Assembly (NCBI RefSeq): GCF_024006985.1
Contig: NZ_JAMXIB010000004.1
Coordinates: 124,001 to 188,000, forward strand
DNA length: 64,000 nt
Direction: 5' to 3'
DNA from: Robiginitalea marina
Lineage (GTDB): Bacteria > Bacteroidota > Bacteroidia > Flavobacteriales > Flavobacteriaceae
Shown: piece after piece, positions 1 through 8,414 of the stretch
Numbering within the stretch: position 1 is the stretch's first letter
How the letters are laid out: every line of letters starts with the position of its first letter
Made by a program: the position numbers and the translations under genes
The notes under the pieces: generated by a model
Database searches by the model: none
Told to the model about the DNA's origin: nothing
Seen by the model: only the letters and a program-made list of their open reading frames with translations

Positions 1-1
1 C

Positions 2-238
2 GACAATATTGTGGAGCAGCCCTATGTAAACGAGCAGGAACGCGTCTATGGCATGTTTTATGAAGTGCGGGGCGATGCCGCCTCCCAGTCGCAGTTTTAC
101 GTCACCGACAGCACCCGGCATTTTGTTACCGGATCGGTGTATTTTTACGCCAAGCCCAATTATGATTCCATCCTGCCGGCAGCTTCCTACCTGCAGCAAG
201 ACATCCGCCGCATCATGGAAACCATCCGATGGAAATAG
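2..238 (+). CDS. gldD: GldD gliding motility lipoprotein, C-terminal part
   Basis: The last 78 codons of a gene that begins before the window; the frame is open from base 2. The sequence contains the stretch EQPYVNEQERVYGMFYEV followed by a QSQFYVTDS motif and a conserved tail ending in RRIMETIRWK, which I recognise as the C-terminus of GldD. In the flavobacteria GldD is a lipoprotein of roughly 190 residues needed for gliding and for function of the type IX secretion machinery. The signal peptide and lipobox lie outside the window. The call rests on remembered family sequence; the upstream neighbour cannot be seen. Confidence 0.85.
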   Translation, partial: DNIVEQPYVNEQERVYGMFYEVRGDAASQSQFYVTDSTRHFVTGSVYFYAKPNYDSILPAASYLQQDIRRIMETIRWK

Positions 239-260
239 GCATGCTTTCAAAAGACCTCAG

Positions 261-1205
261 ATGACCCCGTACACAGCAGAAGCGTTGGCTGAATGCCACC
301 GCAAAATCACCCCTTACATCCATCGGACTCCCGTGCTTCGTTCCCGGTTGCTCGACGAACTTTCAGGGGCCAGCCTGTTTTTCAAATGCGAGAACTTCCA
401 GCGGGGCGGCTCATATAAAATCAGGGGGGCCACCCATGCCCTCCTGGTAAAAATGGAGGAGGGCCCCTTGCCCGGCGTGGTCACCCATTCCTCCGGGAAT
501 TTTGCCCAGGCCCTTTCGCTGGCTGCGAAAAACCTCGGCATCCCTGCCTACATCGTAATGCCGCAGAACGCCCCGGAAGTAAAAAAGCAGGGAGTGCGGG
601 AGTATGGGGGCCGGATTTTTGAATGCGCCCCTACCCTGGAGGCCCGCGAAAGGGAGGCCGCTCGCATCGGGCGTGAAACCGGTGCGGTATTCATACACCC
701 CTCAAACGATCCGTGGGTAATGCTGGGCCAGGGTACGGCCTGCAAAGAACTGCTCGAAGAGGTGGAGGCCCTTGATTTTGCAGTGGCCCCTGTGGGCGGG
801 GGTGGCCTGCTGGGGGGCACTGCCCTGGCGGCAGCTTTTTTTGGCAGCAACTGCCAGGCCATTGGGGCGGAACCCCTGGCAGTGGATGACGCCTACCGCT
901 CCCTGAAGGCGGGGAAGATTTTGGGAAACGCGACTACCGATACCATTGCCGATGGGTTGAAGACCGTTTTGGGGTCGTATACCTTTCCCGTAATTCAGGA
1001 GTATGTGAACACCATTGTCAGGGTCACTGAAGAGGAAATTGTCGGGGCCATGAGGCTGGTCTGGGAACGCATGAAAATAGTCATTGAGCCTTCCAGCGCC
1101 GTTACCCTTGCGGCAGTCCTGAGGGAGCCAGCTCTTTTCCGGGGGAAGCGTACAGGCCTTCTGATTTCAGGCGGGAATGTGGACCTGGGGCGTTTGCCTT
1201 TCTGA
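261..1205 (+). CDS. PLP-dependent threonine/serine dehydratase family protein
   Basis: A 314-residue fold-type II PLP enzyme. The Schiff-base lysine is K53 in GGSYKIRGA, the substrate loop is SSGNFAQA (about 78-84), and the phosphate-binding loop is GGGGLLGG (about 179-186). These are the marks of the serine/threonine dehydratase and serine racemase group. There is no C-terminal ACT regulatory domain, so it resembles catabolic or racemase-type members rather than biosynthetic IlvA. An in-frame open frame extends upstream, but it runs through gldD in another frame; ATG 261 gives the family N-terminus, 22 bases after the gldD stop. Whether it deaminates threonine or serine or racemises serine cannot be told from the sequence. 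Confidence 0.9.
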   Translation: MTPYTAEALAECHRKITPYIHRTPVLRSRLLDELSGASLFFKCENFQRGGSYKIRGATHALLVKMEEGPLPGVVTHSSGNFAQALSLAAKNLGIPAYIVMPQNAPEVKKQGVREYGGRIFECAPTLEAREREAARIGRETGAVFIHPSNDPWVMLGQGTACKELLEEVEALDFAVAPVGGGGLLGGTALAAAFFGSNCQAIGAEPLAVDDAYRSLKAGKILGNATTDTIADGLKTVLGSYTFPVIQEYVNTIVRVTEEEIVGAMRLVWERMKIVIEPSSAVTLAAVLREPALFRGKRTGLLISGGNVDLGRLPF

Positions 1206-1208
1206 AGG

Positions 1209-1676
1209 CTACTCTTGCGGGATACTGTCGCGGGCCCCTAGAAGCGCCCTTGCCCTGCGGATACTCCCCATGACCTGGTTTTGCATAGCCCTGACCTTGA
1301 CCTCTTCCTCGACCAGCCAGGTTTCTTTTTCGCGGCTCAGCGCTTTTCCCTTCATGATTTCCTCGTGGTCAAAGCGTTCCCCAAACCCCTGCATCCAGTC
1401 CATCATTGAAGTATGGGCCTTCTGGAGGTCCTGCATTGCCCTGCGGTACTCCTGACCCTGTTCGGTACTGTCTGCCAGGGGCTTCAGGTCTGCCACCAGT
1501 TTGGAGATCGTGGTCATTTCCGGCATTACCGAATCGTGGATGGCCATTACCTGCTCCATCCGGGAGGGTTCCTTTTCCGCTTCCCGGCATGAGGCCATAT
1601 AAAGTACGCTGGCCAGGAGGCCGGTGAAAAGGAATATTCGTGAAAAGTTCAGGGAAGCTGTGGTTTTCGCTTTCAT
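1209..1676 (-). CDS. small helical lipoprotein of unknown function
   Basis: A 155-residue protein starting MKAKTTASLNF, with a hydrophobic N-terminal segment ending in YMASC, a plausible lipobox. The mature part is rich in Glu, Met and Lys and reads as long amphipathic helices (for example the stretch around DLQKAHTSMMDWM). Similar flavobacterial proteins are sometimes named viral A-type inclusion protein, a name that carries no function. It is convergent with the dehydratase gene, 3 bases apart, and divergent from the DMT transporter. A TACATTTG box on the minus strand at 1694-1701 lies 17 bases before this ATG and supports the start chosen over an in-frame upstream ATG at 1715. Confidence 0.65.
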   Translation of the reverse strand: MKAKTTASLNFSRIFLFTGLLASVLYMASCREAEKEPSRMEQVMAIHDSVMPEMTTISKLVADLKPLADSTEQGQEYRRAMQDLQKAHTSMMDWMQGFGERFDHEEIMKGKALSREKETWLVEEEVKVRAMQNQVMGSIRRARALLGARDSIPQE

Positions 1677-1693
1677 GGTTTCGGAATCTATGC

Positions 1694-1701
1694 CAAATGT
1701 A
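1694..1701 (-). promoter_or_regulatory. TAnnTTTG promoter box
   Basis: The minus strand reads TACATTTG here, matching the Bacteroidota -7 consensus, 17 bases before the ATG at 1676. I see no matching TTG -33 element at the usual distance. Confidence 0.5.
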
Positions 1702-1728
1702 GCAACTTTGCCCAAACTAACCCCTGGG

Positions 1729-2616
1729 ATGAGCGATACAAACCGACGCCTTTTCTACCTGGCCCTGCTATCCCTAATATGGGGAAGTTCCTATATCCTT
1801 ATCAAAAAGGGGCTCGAAGGTTTTTCGGCCACCCAGTTGTGGAGTGTCCGCGTGCTGCTGGCCGGTCTTTTGCTTTTGGCCATCGGGGCCCGTTCCCTCC
1901 GCACCATTGGGAAAGCCGAATGGCCCTGGGTGGCCCTTAGCGGCGTGGTGGGCAGCTTTATTCCCATGTTCCTTTTCGCCTGGGCCGAGACGGAAATCGA
2001 CAGCAGTATCGCCTCGATCCTGAACTCCCTGGTGCCCCTTTTCACCCTTTTTGTGGGCTACCTCCTTTTCCGGATATCCTTTTCTCTAAACCAACTGGCG
2101 GGCGTGCTGGTGGGGTTGTTGGGGGCAGCCCTGCTCATCTGGCTGGGGGCCGGGGTAAACCCGGGCCAGAATTACTGGTTTGCGGGCCTGGTTGTACTAG
2201 CCGCCCTCTGTTATGCCTTTAATGCAAATATCATCAAAAGCAAGTTGCAGTCAGTAAGCCCCATGGGGATCGCCGTGGGCAATTTCTTGTTTTTGCTGCC
2301 CCCGGCCCTGGCCATCATACTCGGATCGGGAGCCCTGTCGTCGCCGGTCAGGGAAGGGCCCCATTTCTGGTCCTCCCTGGGGTATATCGCCCTGCTCTGT
2401 ATTTTCGGGACCGCCATCGCCAAGGTGATGTTCAACCGGCTTATACAGATTTCCACCCCGGTCTTTTCCGTGTCGGTTACCTACCTGATCCCGGTGGTGG
2501 GGGTTTTCTGGGGCCTTCTGGACGGGGAGCGTTTCAGCCCCGGGCAGGTGGGGGCGGCTGCCCTGATCCTGCTGGGGGTTTACCTGGTCAACAAAACAAA
2601 AAAGGCACCCGGGTAG
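1729..2616 (+). CDS. DMT superfamily (EamA) transporter
   Basis: A 295-residue inner-membrane protein with about ten predicted membrane helices arranged as two EamA repeats. The first repeat begins with LIWGSSYILIKKGLE and the second with LCYAFNANIIKSKL. The tail ends in a short basic stretch (NKTKKAPG). EamA proteins export or exchange metabolites such as amino acids; the substrate here cannot be named. The frame is open upstream to 1624, but ATG 1729 (MSDTNRRLFY) gives a normal EamA N-terminus, and the longer form would overlap the divergent lipoprotein gene and its promoter. The stop codon lies inside the stem of the terminator serving the convergent M16 operon. Confidence 0.85.
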   Translation: MSDTNRRLFYLALLSLIWGSSYILIKKGLEGFSATQLWSVRVLLAGLLLLAIGARSLRTIGKAEWPWVALSGVVGSFIPMFLFAWAETEIDSSIASILNSLVPLFTLFVGYLLFRISFSLNQLAGVLVGLLGAALLIWLGAGVNPGQNYWFAGLVVLAALCYAFNANIIKSKLQSVSPMGIAVGNFLFLLPPALAIILGSGALSSPVREGPHFWSSLGYIALLCIFGTAIAKVMFNRLIQISTPVFSVSVTYLIPVVGVFWGLLDGERFSPGQVGAAALILLGVYLVNKTKKAPG

Positions 2617-2624
2617 GGCGCCTT
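2598..2624 (-). terminator. rho-independent terminator for the M16 operon
   Basis: On the minus strand a 9-bp stem with one mismatch (AAGGCGCCC / GGGTGCCTT, 5-base loop) is followed by a run of six T. It lies 23 bases after the stop of the M16 gene and overlaps the end of the convergent EamA gene. Confidence 0.6.
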
Positions 2625-2646
2625 CCTGTTTATCCCGTCACCGGGG

Positions 2647-4725
2647 TTAATTGAAATCGGTTTCCTTTACTTCATAGTTGATGACTGCCTCCAGCAACTT
2701 GCTCTCCACTTGTTGCGGCCCCATGGGCACCATGCGGAGGGAGGGGAATTTAATCCCGTCCACCTCCTGGTATTCCTTGATGAATACTTCCTGGTTCTGG
2801 GTCTGGCCGTTCATGCTGGTCACAGTGGCTTCCTTGATTTTAAGGCCGGTTTCCACATCGTAGAAGTAGCTGGCCTGCACCACTTCGCCCGGTACGTCTA
2901 TGCGATAGGCCGATTTTCCCTCAACCGTTTCCACCCCGGCTACCCTGGCTTCGGGGTTGGCACTAATGGCCTGTTCCACAAAGATTCCAAGGCTTTTTTG
3001 CAGGTCGTTCTTCATCCCTTCGGGCAGGGGCATCTTGTTGCCCCCCTGTTTCATGTAGAGTTCATCCCCTTTGGCGATGACCCCCATCATGGGGGAATCG
3101 TTCATGAAGGTCGTCTGGGAAAGCCTGTCCGCAGTACGGAGCTCTTCCACCTTAATGGTCGCCCCCATGGCGGAGCTTTCATAAACCAGTTTGAGGCTGC
3201 TTATTTTCTCCGTGGCTTCCTTTCCCCCTATGGCCTCGAAATAGCGGTCGATAACCGACTGCACGCTCACGCCCTCCGGGACGGCAGCTCCTAAATCGGG
3301 TTTCTCCGCAGGGGTGGCGTATTTGTCAAAATAGAAAACAGGGACAGTTTTGCCTTTGAATTCCACCTTCTCGAGGTTTTCCAGGACCTCACTCCCCTTT
3401 CCGGCCACCACCACACGGGCGTTGTCTACCTTGAAATACTTCTGTGCCACCCGCTGCACATCTTCTACGCTAATGGCGTTGATCCGCTCCAGGTAGTTGG
3501 AATAGAAATCCGCAGGAAGGTCTTCCTGTATGGTATTCAGGGCATAGCGCGCCACAGTGGAGGGCTGTTCCAGGGCAAGGACAAAGGAGCCCACATATTT
3601 TGCCTTGGCAATCTCCAGTTCTTTTTCGGAAACCGGCTCGGTCAGGATGCGGTCCACCTCCTTCAGGATTTCGACCACGGAACTGTCTGTTACCGCATTG
3701 CGGACGCTGGCACTGGCCTGGAACCGCGAGGGGGCCCATTTGTCGTTGCCCAGGGAAGAATAGGAACCATAGGTGTAGCCCTTGTCTTCCCTCAGGTTAA
3801 GGAAAAGGCGGGCTTCAGCCCCTCCGCCCAGGATACGGTTGGCCACCAGGGCAGGCAGGTAATCAGGGTCCTTCATTTTTAGGTCCACCAGGTTCTGTAC
3901 CCTGATCTCTGACTGTACGGCATTGGGCACATCTACAAAATTGATCTGGGTGTATTGGGCGTCTGAAGGCTTGGAAAACGCAAAATGGGGTGGAGAAGCT
4001 TTTAACCAGCGCGAAAAATGCTTATCCACCAGGGCCTGAACTTCTTCCTTGTTCGTGTCTCCGATAACCACCAGGTAGGCGTTTGCGGGCACAAAATAAT
4101 TCTGGTAGAACCGCTGCACATCGGCGAGGGTCACATTGTTGACAGTTTCTTCGGTGATAAATTCCCCATAAGGGTGTCCCTTGCCATATGCCAGGGCTCC
4201 CTGAACCCGGCTCGCGATGGCCGAGGCGCTTTTTTCCTGGGTTTTAAGGCCGGTGATCAGCTTGTCCTTTTCCTTGTCGAACTCCTCCTGGGTGAAGTTG
4301 GGGTTGATCGCCGCATCAGCCATCAATTCGAACAGGCGCGGGAAGTATTTGGTAAGGCTCGACCCGAAAGCCCCCTGGGAGCCAAAATTCAGGGTAGCGC
4401 CCATAAAGTCGATTTCCTCGTTGAAGTCGTCTTTTGGGATGTTTCGGGAACCGTTGCCGATCAGGCTTCCCGTAAGGCTCGAAACCCCGGCCTTATCCCC
4501 TTCCAAAATGGGGGGGTTGTCTATGTTCAACTGTATAGATACGCGCGGCAGCTTGTGGTTCTCCACCACCAAAACTGTAAGGCCATTTGGGGTTTCAAAG
4601 CGTTCAGCTTCCTGCAGGTTGATCTTGGGGGCTGGTCCGGCTTCAGGCATTTTTGAACGGTCTGCCTGGGCTACCGCCACCGTGGAGGCCAGGGCCAGCG
4701 CGAGGGTTAAAAATATCTTTTTCAT
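2647..4725 (-). CDS. M16 family peptidase-like subunit without the zinc motif, with C-terminal lipid-binding-like domain
   Basis: A 692-residue secreted protein with signal peptide MKKIFLTLALALASTVAVAQ. Residues about 40-460 form the two M16 (insulinase/processing peptidase) halves, but the HxxEH zinc motif is missing, so this should be the non-catalytic partner. About residues 490-692, from VIDRYFEAIGGKEA onward, form an extra domain resembling the LolA-like beta-sheet domains of Bacteroidota outer membrane lipoprotein-processing proteins. The gene follows the catalytic M16 subunit by 6 bases in the same operon, matching the known heterodimeric arrangement of bacterial M16B proteases. Periplasmic location is inferred from the signal peptide. 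The role of the extra domain is unknown. Confidence 0.85.
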   Translation of the reverse strand: MKKIFLTLALALASTVAVAQADRSKMPEAGPAPKINLQEAERFETPNGLTVLVVENHKLPRVSIQLNIDNPPILEGDKAGVSSLTGSLIGNGSRNIPKDDFNEEIDFMGATLNFGSQGAFGSSLTKYFPRLFELMADAAINPNFTQEEFDKEKDKLITGLKTQEKSASAIASRVQGALAYGKGHPYGEFITEETVNNVTLADVQRFYQNYFVPANAYLVVIGDTNKEEVQALVDKHFSRWLKASPPHFAFSKPSDAQYTQINFVDVPNAVQSEIRVQNLVDLKMKDPDYLPALVANRILGGGAEARLFLNLREDKGYTYGSYSSLGNDKWAPSRFQASASVRNAVTDSSVVEILKEVDRILTEPVSEKELEIAKAKYVGSFVLALEQPSTVARYALNTIQEDLPADFYSNYLERINAISVEDVQRVAQKYFKVDNARVVVAGKGSEVLENLEKVEFKGKTVPVFYFDKYATPAEKPDLGAAVPEGVSVQSVIDRYFEAIGGKEATEKISSLKLVYESSAMGATIKVEELRTADRLSQTTFMNDSPMMGVIAKGDELYMKQGGNKMPLPEGMKNDLQKSLGIFVEQAISANPEARVAGVETVEGKSAYRIDVPGEVVQASYFYDVETGLKIKEATVTSMNGQTQNQEVFIKEYQEVDGIKFPSLRMVPMGPQQVESKLLEAVINYEVKETDFN

Positions 4726-4731
4726 AGCGTC

Positions 4732-6051
4732 TTAGTTGTCCATTTTGTCTCCGGGCAGGTATTCGATCACCGCCCGCTGGGTTGGTTTCAGGTATTTTAT
4801 GGCCACGTCCCGGATCTCTTCCCGGGTGATGGACCTGTAGATGTCGATCTGCTTGTTGATCAGGGAAGTGTCGCCATATAACATATAGTAGGTGGCGAGG
4901 GAGCTCGCAATCCCCTGTATGCTTGAATTCGAACTCACGAAATCATTCTCGAATTTGTTCTGCAGCTTCTGGTAATCCCTTTCTGAGATCAGGTCGAGTC
5001 GAAGTTTGGCGATTTCCTCTTCAGATTCCTCTACCAAAGTCTCCAGGGCGGTCTCCCCCACCGGGAGGGAGAATACCACATACATGCCGTAGTCTTCCTG
5101 GGCAATGTTGAAAGCGCCGACCTGCAGCGCTTGTTTTTGTTCGTCCACCAGCTTTTTGTAGAGCTTTGAGCTCTTTCCGTCGCTGAGGTAGGTGGAAATC
5201 ATGTCCAATACGTATGCGTCCCTTTCCGCAAAGCCAGGGGTGCGGTAGGCCACGATGGAAGCCGGAATCTGGATGTTTTTATCGTAGGCTTTGGATCTTA
5301 TTTCCTGGGTGATGGGGGCTTCCTCCGGGTAATCCCGTACAATATCCTCCCCCCTGGGGATTTCGGCAAAATAGCGTTCCACCAGGGTTTTGGTGGCAGC
5401 CAGGTCAATATCCCCGGCTACAACCAATACCGCGTTGTTGGGCACATAATACTTCTGGTTGTAGGCAACCACGTCCTCCAGGGTCGCGGCGTCCAGGTCT
5501 TCCATGTAGCCGATGTTGGGGTCCTTGTAGGGGTGTACCTTGAAAAGGGTTTCCCCAAGGACGGGGAGGATCTGGCCATAGGGGGAGTTGTCGTACCGAA
5601 GCCGCTTTTCCTCCTTTACCACCTCCTGCTGGGTGTCGATGCCCTCCTGGTTGATTACCGGGTGCAGCAGGCGTTCCGATTCCAGCCATAGCCCGAGCTC
5701 CAGGTTGTTGGAGGGGAATACCTCGTAATAATAGGTCCGGTCCTGGGAGGTGTTCGCGTTGTTCTGCCCCCCGCGCGAGGAGACGATCTCAAACCATTTG
5801 CCCCTTTCGATATTCTTGGTGCCTTCAAAAAGGAGGTGTTCGAAAAGGTGGGCAAACCCGGTCCGCCCGTCGGTGCGGTCCTTCCCTCCCACGTGGTACA
5901 TCACGGAGGTGACCACAACCGGGGCGGAGTTGTCCTGGTGCAGGATCACGTGGAGGCCATTGTCGAGGTCGTATTCCTCATAGGAGACCTCCTGGCCATA
6001 AAGCGCCCCTGTTCCTGCCAGAAGCAGCGCCGTTAGTAAAATGTGTTTCAT
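4732..6051 (-). CDS. M16 family zinc metallopeptidase, catalytic subunit
   Basis: A 439-residue secreted peptidase. After a signal peptide (MKHILLTALLLAGTGALYGQ) the inverted zinc motif HLFEH lies in the context GFAHLFEHLLFEGT, and the third ligand region is EVVKEEKRLRYDNSPYG some 70-80 residues later, as in pitrilysin/processing peptidase enzymes. The peptidase M16 C-terminal domain follows. It heads a two-gene operon with the zinc-less partner directly downstream. Likely a periplasmic oligopeptidase. The upstream 171-base gap (6052-6222), shared with the divergent DUF4199 gene, contains AT-rich sequence but no clear TAnnTTTG box on either strand. Confidence 0.9.
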   Translation of the reverse strand: MKHILLTALLLAGTGALYGQEVSYEEYDLDNGLHVILHQDNSAPVVVTSVMYHVGGKDRTDGRTGFAHLFEHLLFEGTKNIERGKWFEIVSSRGGQNNANTSQDRTYYYEVFPSNNLELGLWLESERLLHPVINQEGIDTQQEVVKEEKRLRYDNSPYGQILPVLGETLFKVHPYKDPNIGYMEDLDAATLEDVVAYNQKYYVPNNAVLVVAGDIDLAATKTLVERYFAEIPRGEDIVRDYPEEAPITQEIRSKAYDKNIQIPASIVAYRTPGFAERDAYVLDMISTYLSDGKSSKLYKKLVDEQKQALQVGAFNIAQEDYGMYVVFSLPVGETALETLVEESEEEIAKLRLDLISERDYQKLQNKFENDFVSSNSSIQGIASSLATYYMLYGDTSLINKQIDIYRSITREEIRDVAIKYLKPTQRAVIEYLPGDKMDN

Positions 6052-6222
6052 GTCAGTGGTTTTTGATAGAAGGGTTTGTAGTCAAAATGAGGTTTAGGTT
6101 ACGTCGAATCTCAGGCATAAAAATAAGCCCTGAACGAAAATCACGGGGAATCAGAGCCCTGGTTTAACAATCTTTTACCACTTTTTCAGCGAAAAAATGC
6201 TAAATTAAAGGAAAATAATCCG

Positions 6223-6687
6223 ATGCTTCCGTTGAAAAACTTTGCCCTTCCCCTTCGCTTCGGGCTGGCGACTTCTGGTATTCTTATTGGCTATTTCCTG
6301 CTCCTCTCCCTGGTTGACCTTCATACCAATGTGTTCTACAGCCTGTTTAACGGGGTCATTACCGGGTTTGGGATTTACGAGGCGATCAGGTACTACAAGC
6401 TGGAGCAGGGAGGCGCGTTTACTTACGGAAAGGGCTTTGTGGCCGGACTCACCGTCGGGTTTATCGCAACGGTGCTCTTCACCCTTTTCTTTGCCTTTTA
6501 CAGTACGGAAGTAAACACCGGGTTTCTTCCGGCCCTTTCCACCTCTTTTTTCGACGATTTCCGGAATTTTGAGGCCATCGTTTTCTTTACGGTAGCCATC
6601 ATGGGCTTTGCCACTACCCTTGTCCTGACCCTGTCATTTATGCAGCTCTTCAAGAGGAGCAACAACCACCGGCAAAAAAACTTCTAA
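6223..6687 (+). CDS. DUF4199 family membrane protein
   Basis: A 154-residue protein with four predicted membrane helices (about 10-30, 37-53, 70-92 and 116-140), matching the size and layout of DUF4199 proteins of the Bacteroidota. No enzymatic motif is visible. The C-terminus is short, basic and asparagine-rich (RSNNHRQKNF). In other flavobacteria the family often sits beside glycosyltransferase genes; here it lies between the divergent M16 operon and the rplU-rpmA operon. Function unknown. Confidence 0.75.
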   Translation: MLPLKNFALPLRFGLATSGILIGYFLLLSLVDLHTNVFYSLFNGVITGFGIYEAIRYYKLEQGGAFTYGKGFVAGLTVGFIATVLFTLFFAFYSTEVNTGFLPALSTSFFDDFRNFEAIVFFTVAIMGFATTLVLTLSFMQLFKRSNNHRQKNF

Positions 6688-6703
6688 AATCTACATCTGC
6701 CCC

Positions 6704-6733
6704 TTGGCATTTGGGGATTAAACCGTATATTTG
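6704..6733 (+). promoter_or_regulatory. promoter of rplU-rpmA
   Basis: A TTGG at 6704-6707 and a TATATTTG at 6726-6733 are 18 bases apart, a good match to the Bacteroidota -33/-7 pattern. The box ends 71 bases before the rplU ATG, leaving a leader of about 65-70 bases, long enough for L21 or other autoregulation, though no specific structure was worked out. Confidence 0.7.
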
Positions 6734-6804
6734 CACCCGCCTTTGCCAAAATCCCAGATGAGACTGGCGGGCCAAACCATAACGTTCATTTATACACAAT
6801 CGCT

Positions 6805-7317
6805 ATGTACGCAATCGTAGAGATAGCAGGGCAGCAATTCAAAGTTGCAAAAGACCAAAAGGTTTTCGTACATCGGCTTAAAGAGGAAGAGGGGGGTAAA
6901 GTTACCTTTGACCATGTCCTTCTGTTAAGCGATGACAAGCAGGTAACCATTGGCGCCCCGGCTATAGAAGGTGCAGCTGTTGAGGCAAAGGTCCTCAGGC
7001 ACCTGAAGGGAGACAAAGTCATTGTCTTTAAGAAAAAAAGGCGGAAAGGATACCGCGTTAAAAATGGCCACCGCCAGTACCTGACCGAAGTGGTCATTGA
7101 AGGCATTGCTGCCTCGGGTGCTAAAAAGGCTGTTGCCAAAAAAGAGGCCCCGGCCGCCAAGGCCCGGCCGGAAGCTGCAAAGCCTGCAGCCAGCCCGGCG
7201 GAGGACTTTTCCGGGATGACCGTGGCCGAACTGAAGGAGCTGGCCCGGGATAAGGGTATCAGCGGGTATTCCGCAATGAAAAAGGCAGAGCTTATCGAAG
7301 CGTTGTCTGGAAAGTAA
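6805..7317 (+). CDS. rplU: 50S ribosomal protein L21 with C-terminal extension
   Basis: Residues 1-about 102 are canonical L21 (MYAIVEIAGQQFKV start, KKRRKGYRVKNGHRQ signature near residue 80), which binds 23S rRNA. The usual length is about 103 residues; this one has 170. The extra part consists of an Ala/Lys/Pro-rich linker (about 105-133) and a compact C-terminal segment of about 35 residues, MTVAELKELARDKGISGYS onward, that looks like the helix-turn-helix of SAP or Rho N-terminal domains, which bind nucleic acid. The gene is followed by rpmA 38 bases downstream, the standard order. Confidence 0.95.
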   Translation: MYAIVEIAGQQFKVAKDQKVFVHRLKEEEGGKVTFDHVLLLSDDKQVTIGAPAIEGAAVEAKVLRHLKGDKVIVFKKKRRKGYRVKNGHRQYLTEVVIEGIAASGAKKAVAKKEAPAAKARPEAAKPAASPAEDFSGMTVAELKELARDKGISGYSAMKKAELIEALSGK

Positions 7318-7355
7318 ATCGAGTAACCGGGATTTTCCCGTAAATAGTATAGATC

Positions 7356-7616
7356 ATGGCACATAAAAAAGGTGTAGGTAGTTCCAAAAACGGGCGGGAG
7401 TCGGAATCGAAACGCCTCGGCGTGAAAATTTTTGGCGGCCAGAAGGCTGTTGCCGGGAACATCATCGTTAGGCAACGCGGCACCAGGCACAATGCCGGTG
7501 ACAATGTATATGTTGGCAAGGACCATACCCTGCACGCCAAAGTCGACGGGATTGTCCGGTTCAGCAAGAAGACCGGGGGCAAGTCCTTTGTTTCCATCGA
7601 GCCGGCGGAGGCATAG
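7356..7616 (+). CDS. rpmA: 50S ribosomal protein L27
   Basis: An 86-residue L27 with the typical start [20 protein letters not shown], whose N-terminal tail reaches the peptidyl transferase centre, and the core [17 protein letters not shown]. Length is normal for the family. There is no extended N-terminal cleavage peptide of the Firmicutes type. It is the last gene of the rplU-rpmA operon, followed closely by a strong terminator. Confidence 0.98.
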   Translation: MAHKKGVGSSKNGRESESKRLGVKIFGGQKAVAGNIIVRQRGTRHNAGDNVYVGKDHTLHAKVDGIVRFSKKTGGKSFVSIEPAEA

Positions 7617-7636
7617 TTCCCTTCCTGAAATTCTTT

Positions 7637-7672
7637 AAAAAAACCCGCCTTTGTTAAAGGGCGGGTTTTTTT
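7637..7672 (+). terminator. rho-independent terminator of rplU-rpmA
   Basis: A stem of A-tract plus CCCGCCTTT pairing with AAAGGGCGGG (one bulged G, 3-base loop) is followed by seven T. It starts 21 bases after the rpmA stop. The A-tract on the left side pairs with the T-tract. Confidence 0.85.
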
Positions 7673-7766
7673 ATGCCCGGGGGTGTGGCACCCGTTTTTC
7701 CCATTGTGGGGCGAACTCGGCGGAATTTGTTATCTTCCGGGTACCGTAACCCTAAAATGAAAAAAC

Positions 7767-8351
7767 ATGAAAAAACCAATCATCGCCATGGCTCTGGCTG
7801 CGAGCCTGCTTTTCAGCAGCTGCCTGGGATCTTTCCAGGCGTTTAACAACCTGAAAGAATGGAACCAGGGTGTATCCGAAAGCAAATGGGTAAATAACCT
7901 GATTTTTTGGGGGTTGAACATCGTCCCTGTATATGCCCTCTTTTTGGTAGGGGATACCCTGATTTTTAATGTCATTGAATTTTGGTCAGGTTCTAACCCC
8001 ATTGCCATGGACGAAGGGGAGAAGGAGGTTCAACTGGTTGAATATGAAGGGAACACCCTGGAAATGGTCGCCACAAAGAACCGGATGCAGATCGCCGTTG
8101 TGGATGGCCCGGAAACGGGCAAAAAACTGGAATTGTTTTACCGGCCCGATGAAAAGTCGTGGAATGCCATCCGGCCAGACGGGGAAATCATCAGGTTGTC
8201 TTCCATGGAGGAAGGCTTCTATATGGTTTACCTGCCCAACGGGAATGCCCTGCGTATCGATCCGGACATGCCCAGGGATGAAGGCCTCGCCCTGCTGAAG
8301 GAATACAAGGCTTGTTATATGATGGAAGGCATGCTGGCCGAGGCCAGGTAA
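7767..8351 (+). CDS. DUF3332 family lipoprotein
   Basis: A 194-residue protein with a lipoprotein signal (MKKPIIAMALAASLLFSSC, Cys19). It keeps the DUF3332 hallmarks: an early LGSFQAFNNLKEWNQ segment, a second hydrophobic stretch around residues 48-72 that may be membrane-embedded, and a soluble C-terminal half with repeated beta-strand-like segments. The family is common in Bacteroidota and Gammaproteobacteria and has no established role. It is a single-gene unit between two terminators, convergent with ahcY. Confidence 0.8.
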   Translation: MKKPIIAMALAASLLFSSCLGSFQAFNNLKEWNQGVSESKWVNNLIFWGLNIVPVYALFLVGDTLIFNVIEFWSGSNPIAMDEGEKEVQLVEYEGNTLEMVATKNRMQIAVVDGPETGKKLELFYRPDEKSWNAIRPDGEIIRLSSMEEGFYMVYLPNGNALRIDPDMPRDEGLALLKEYKACYMMEGMLAEAR

Positions 8352-8363
8352 ATGCCAGCCACC

Positions 8364-8397
8364 AAAAAAGAAACCCCGGGCATCCCCGGGGTTTTTT
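8364..8397. terminator. bidirectional terminator between the DUF3332 gene and ahcY
   Basis: AACCCCGGG and CCCGGGGTT form a 9-bp stem with a 4-base loop. It is flanked by an A-run on the left and six T on the right, so it can end transcription from both convergent genes. Confidence 0.85.
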
Positions 8398-8414
8398 CTT
8401 TCCTGTTCCCTGGC

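Noticed and set aside
410-1130. Long open frames on the minus strand inside the dehydratase gene
   Set aside because: They lie entirely within a gene of a known family and show no signal, motif or start context; GC-rich third positions open the opposite frames.
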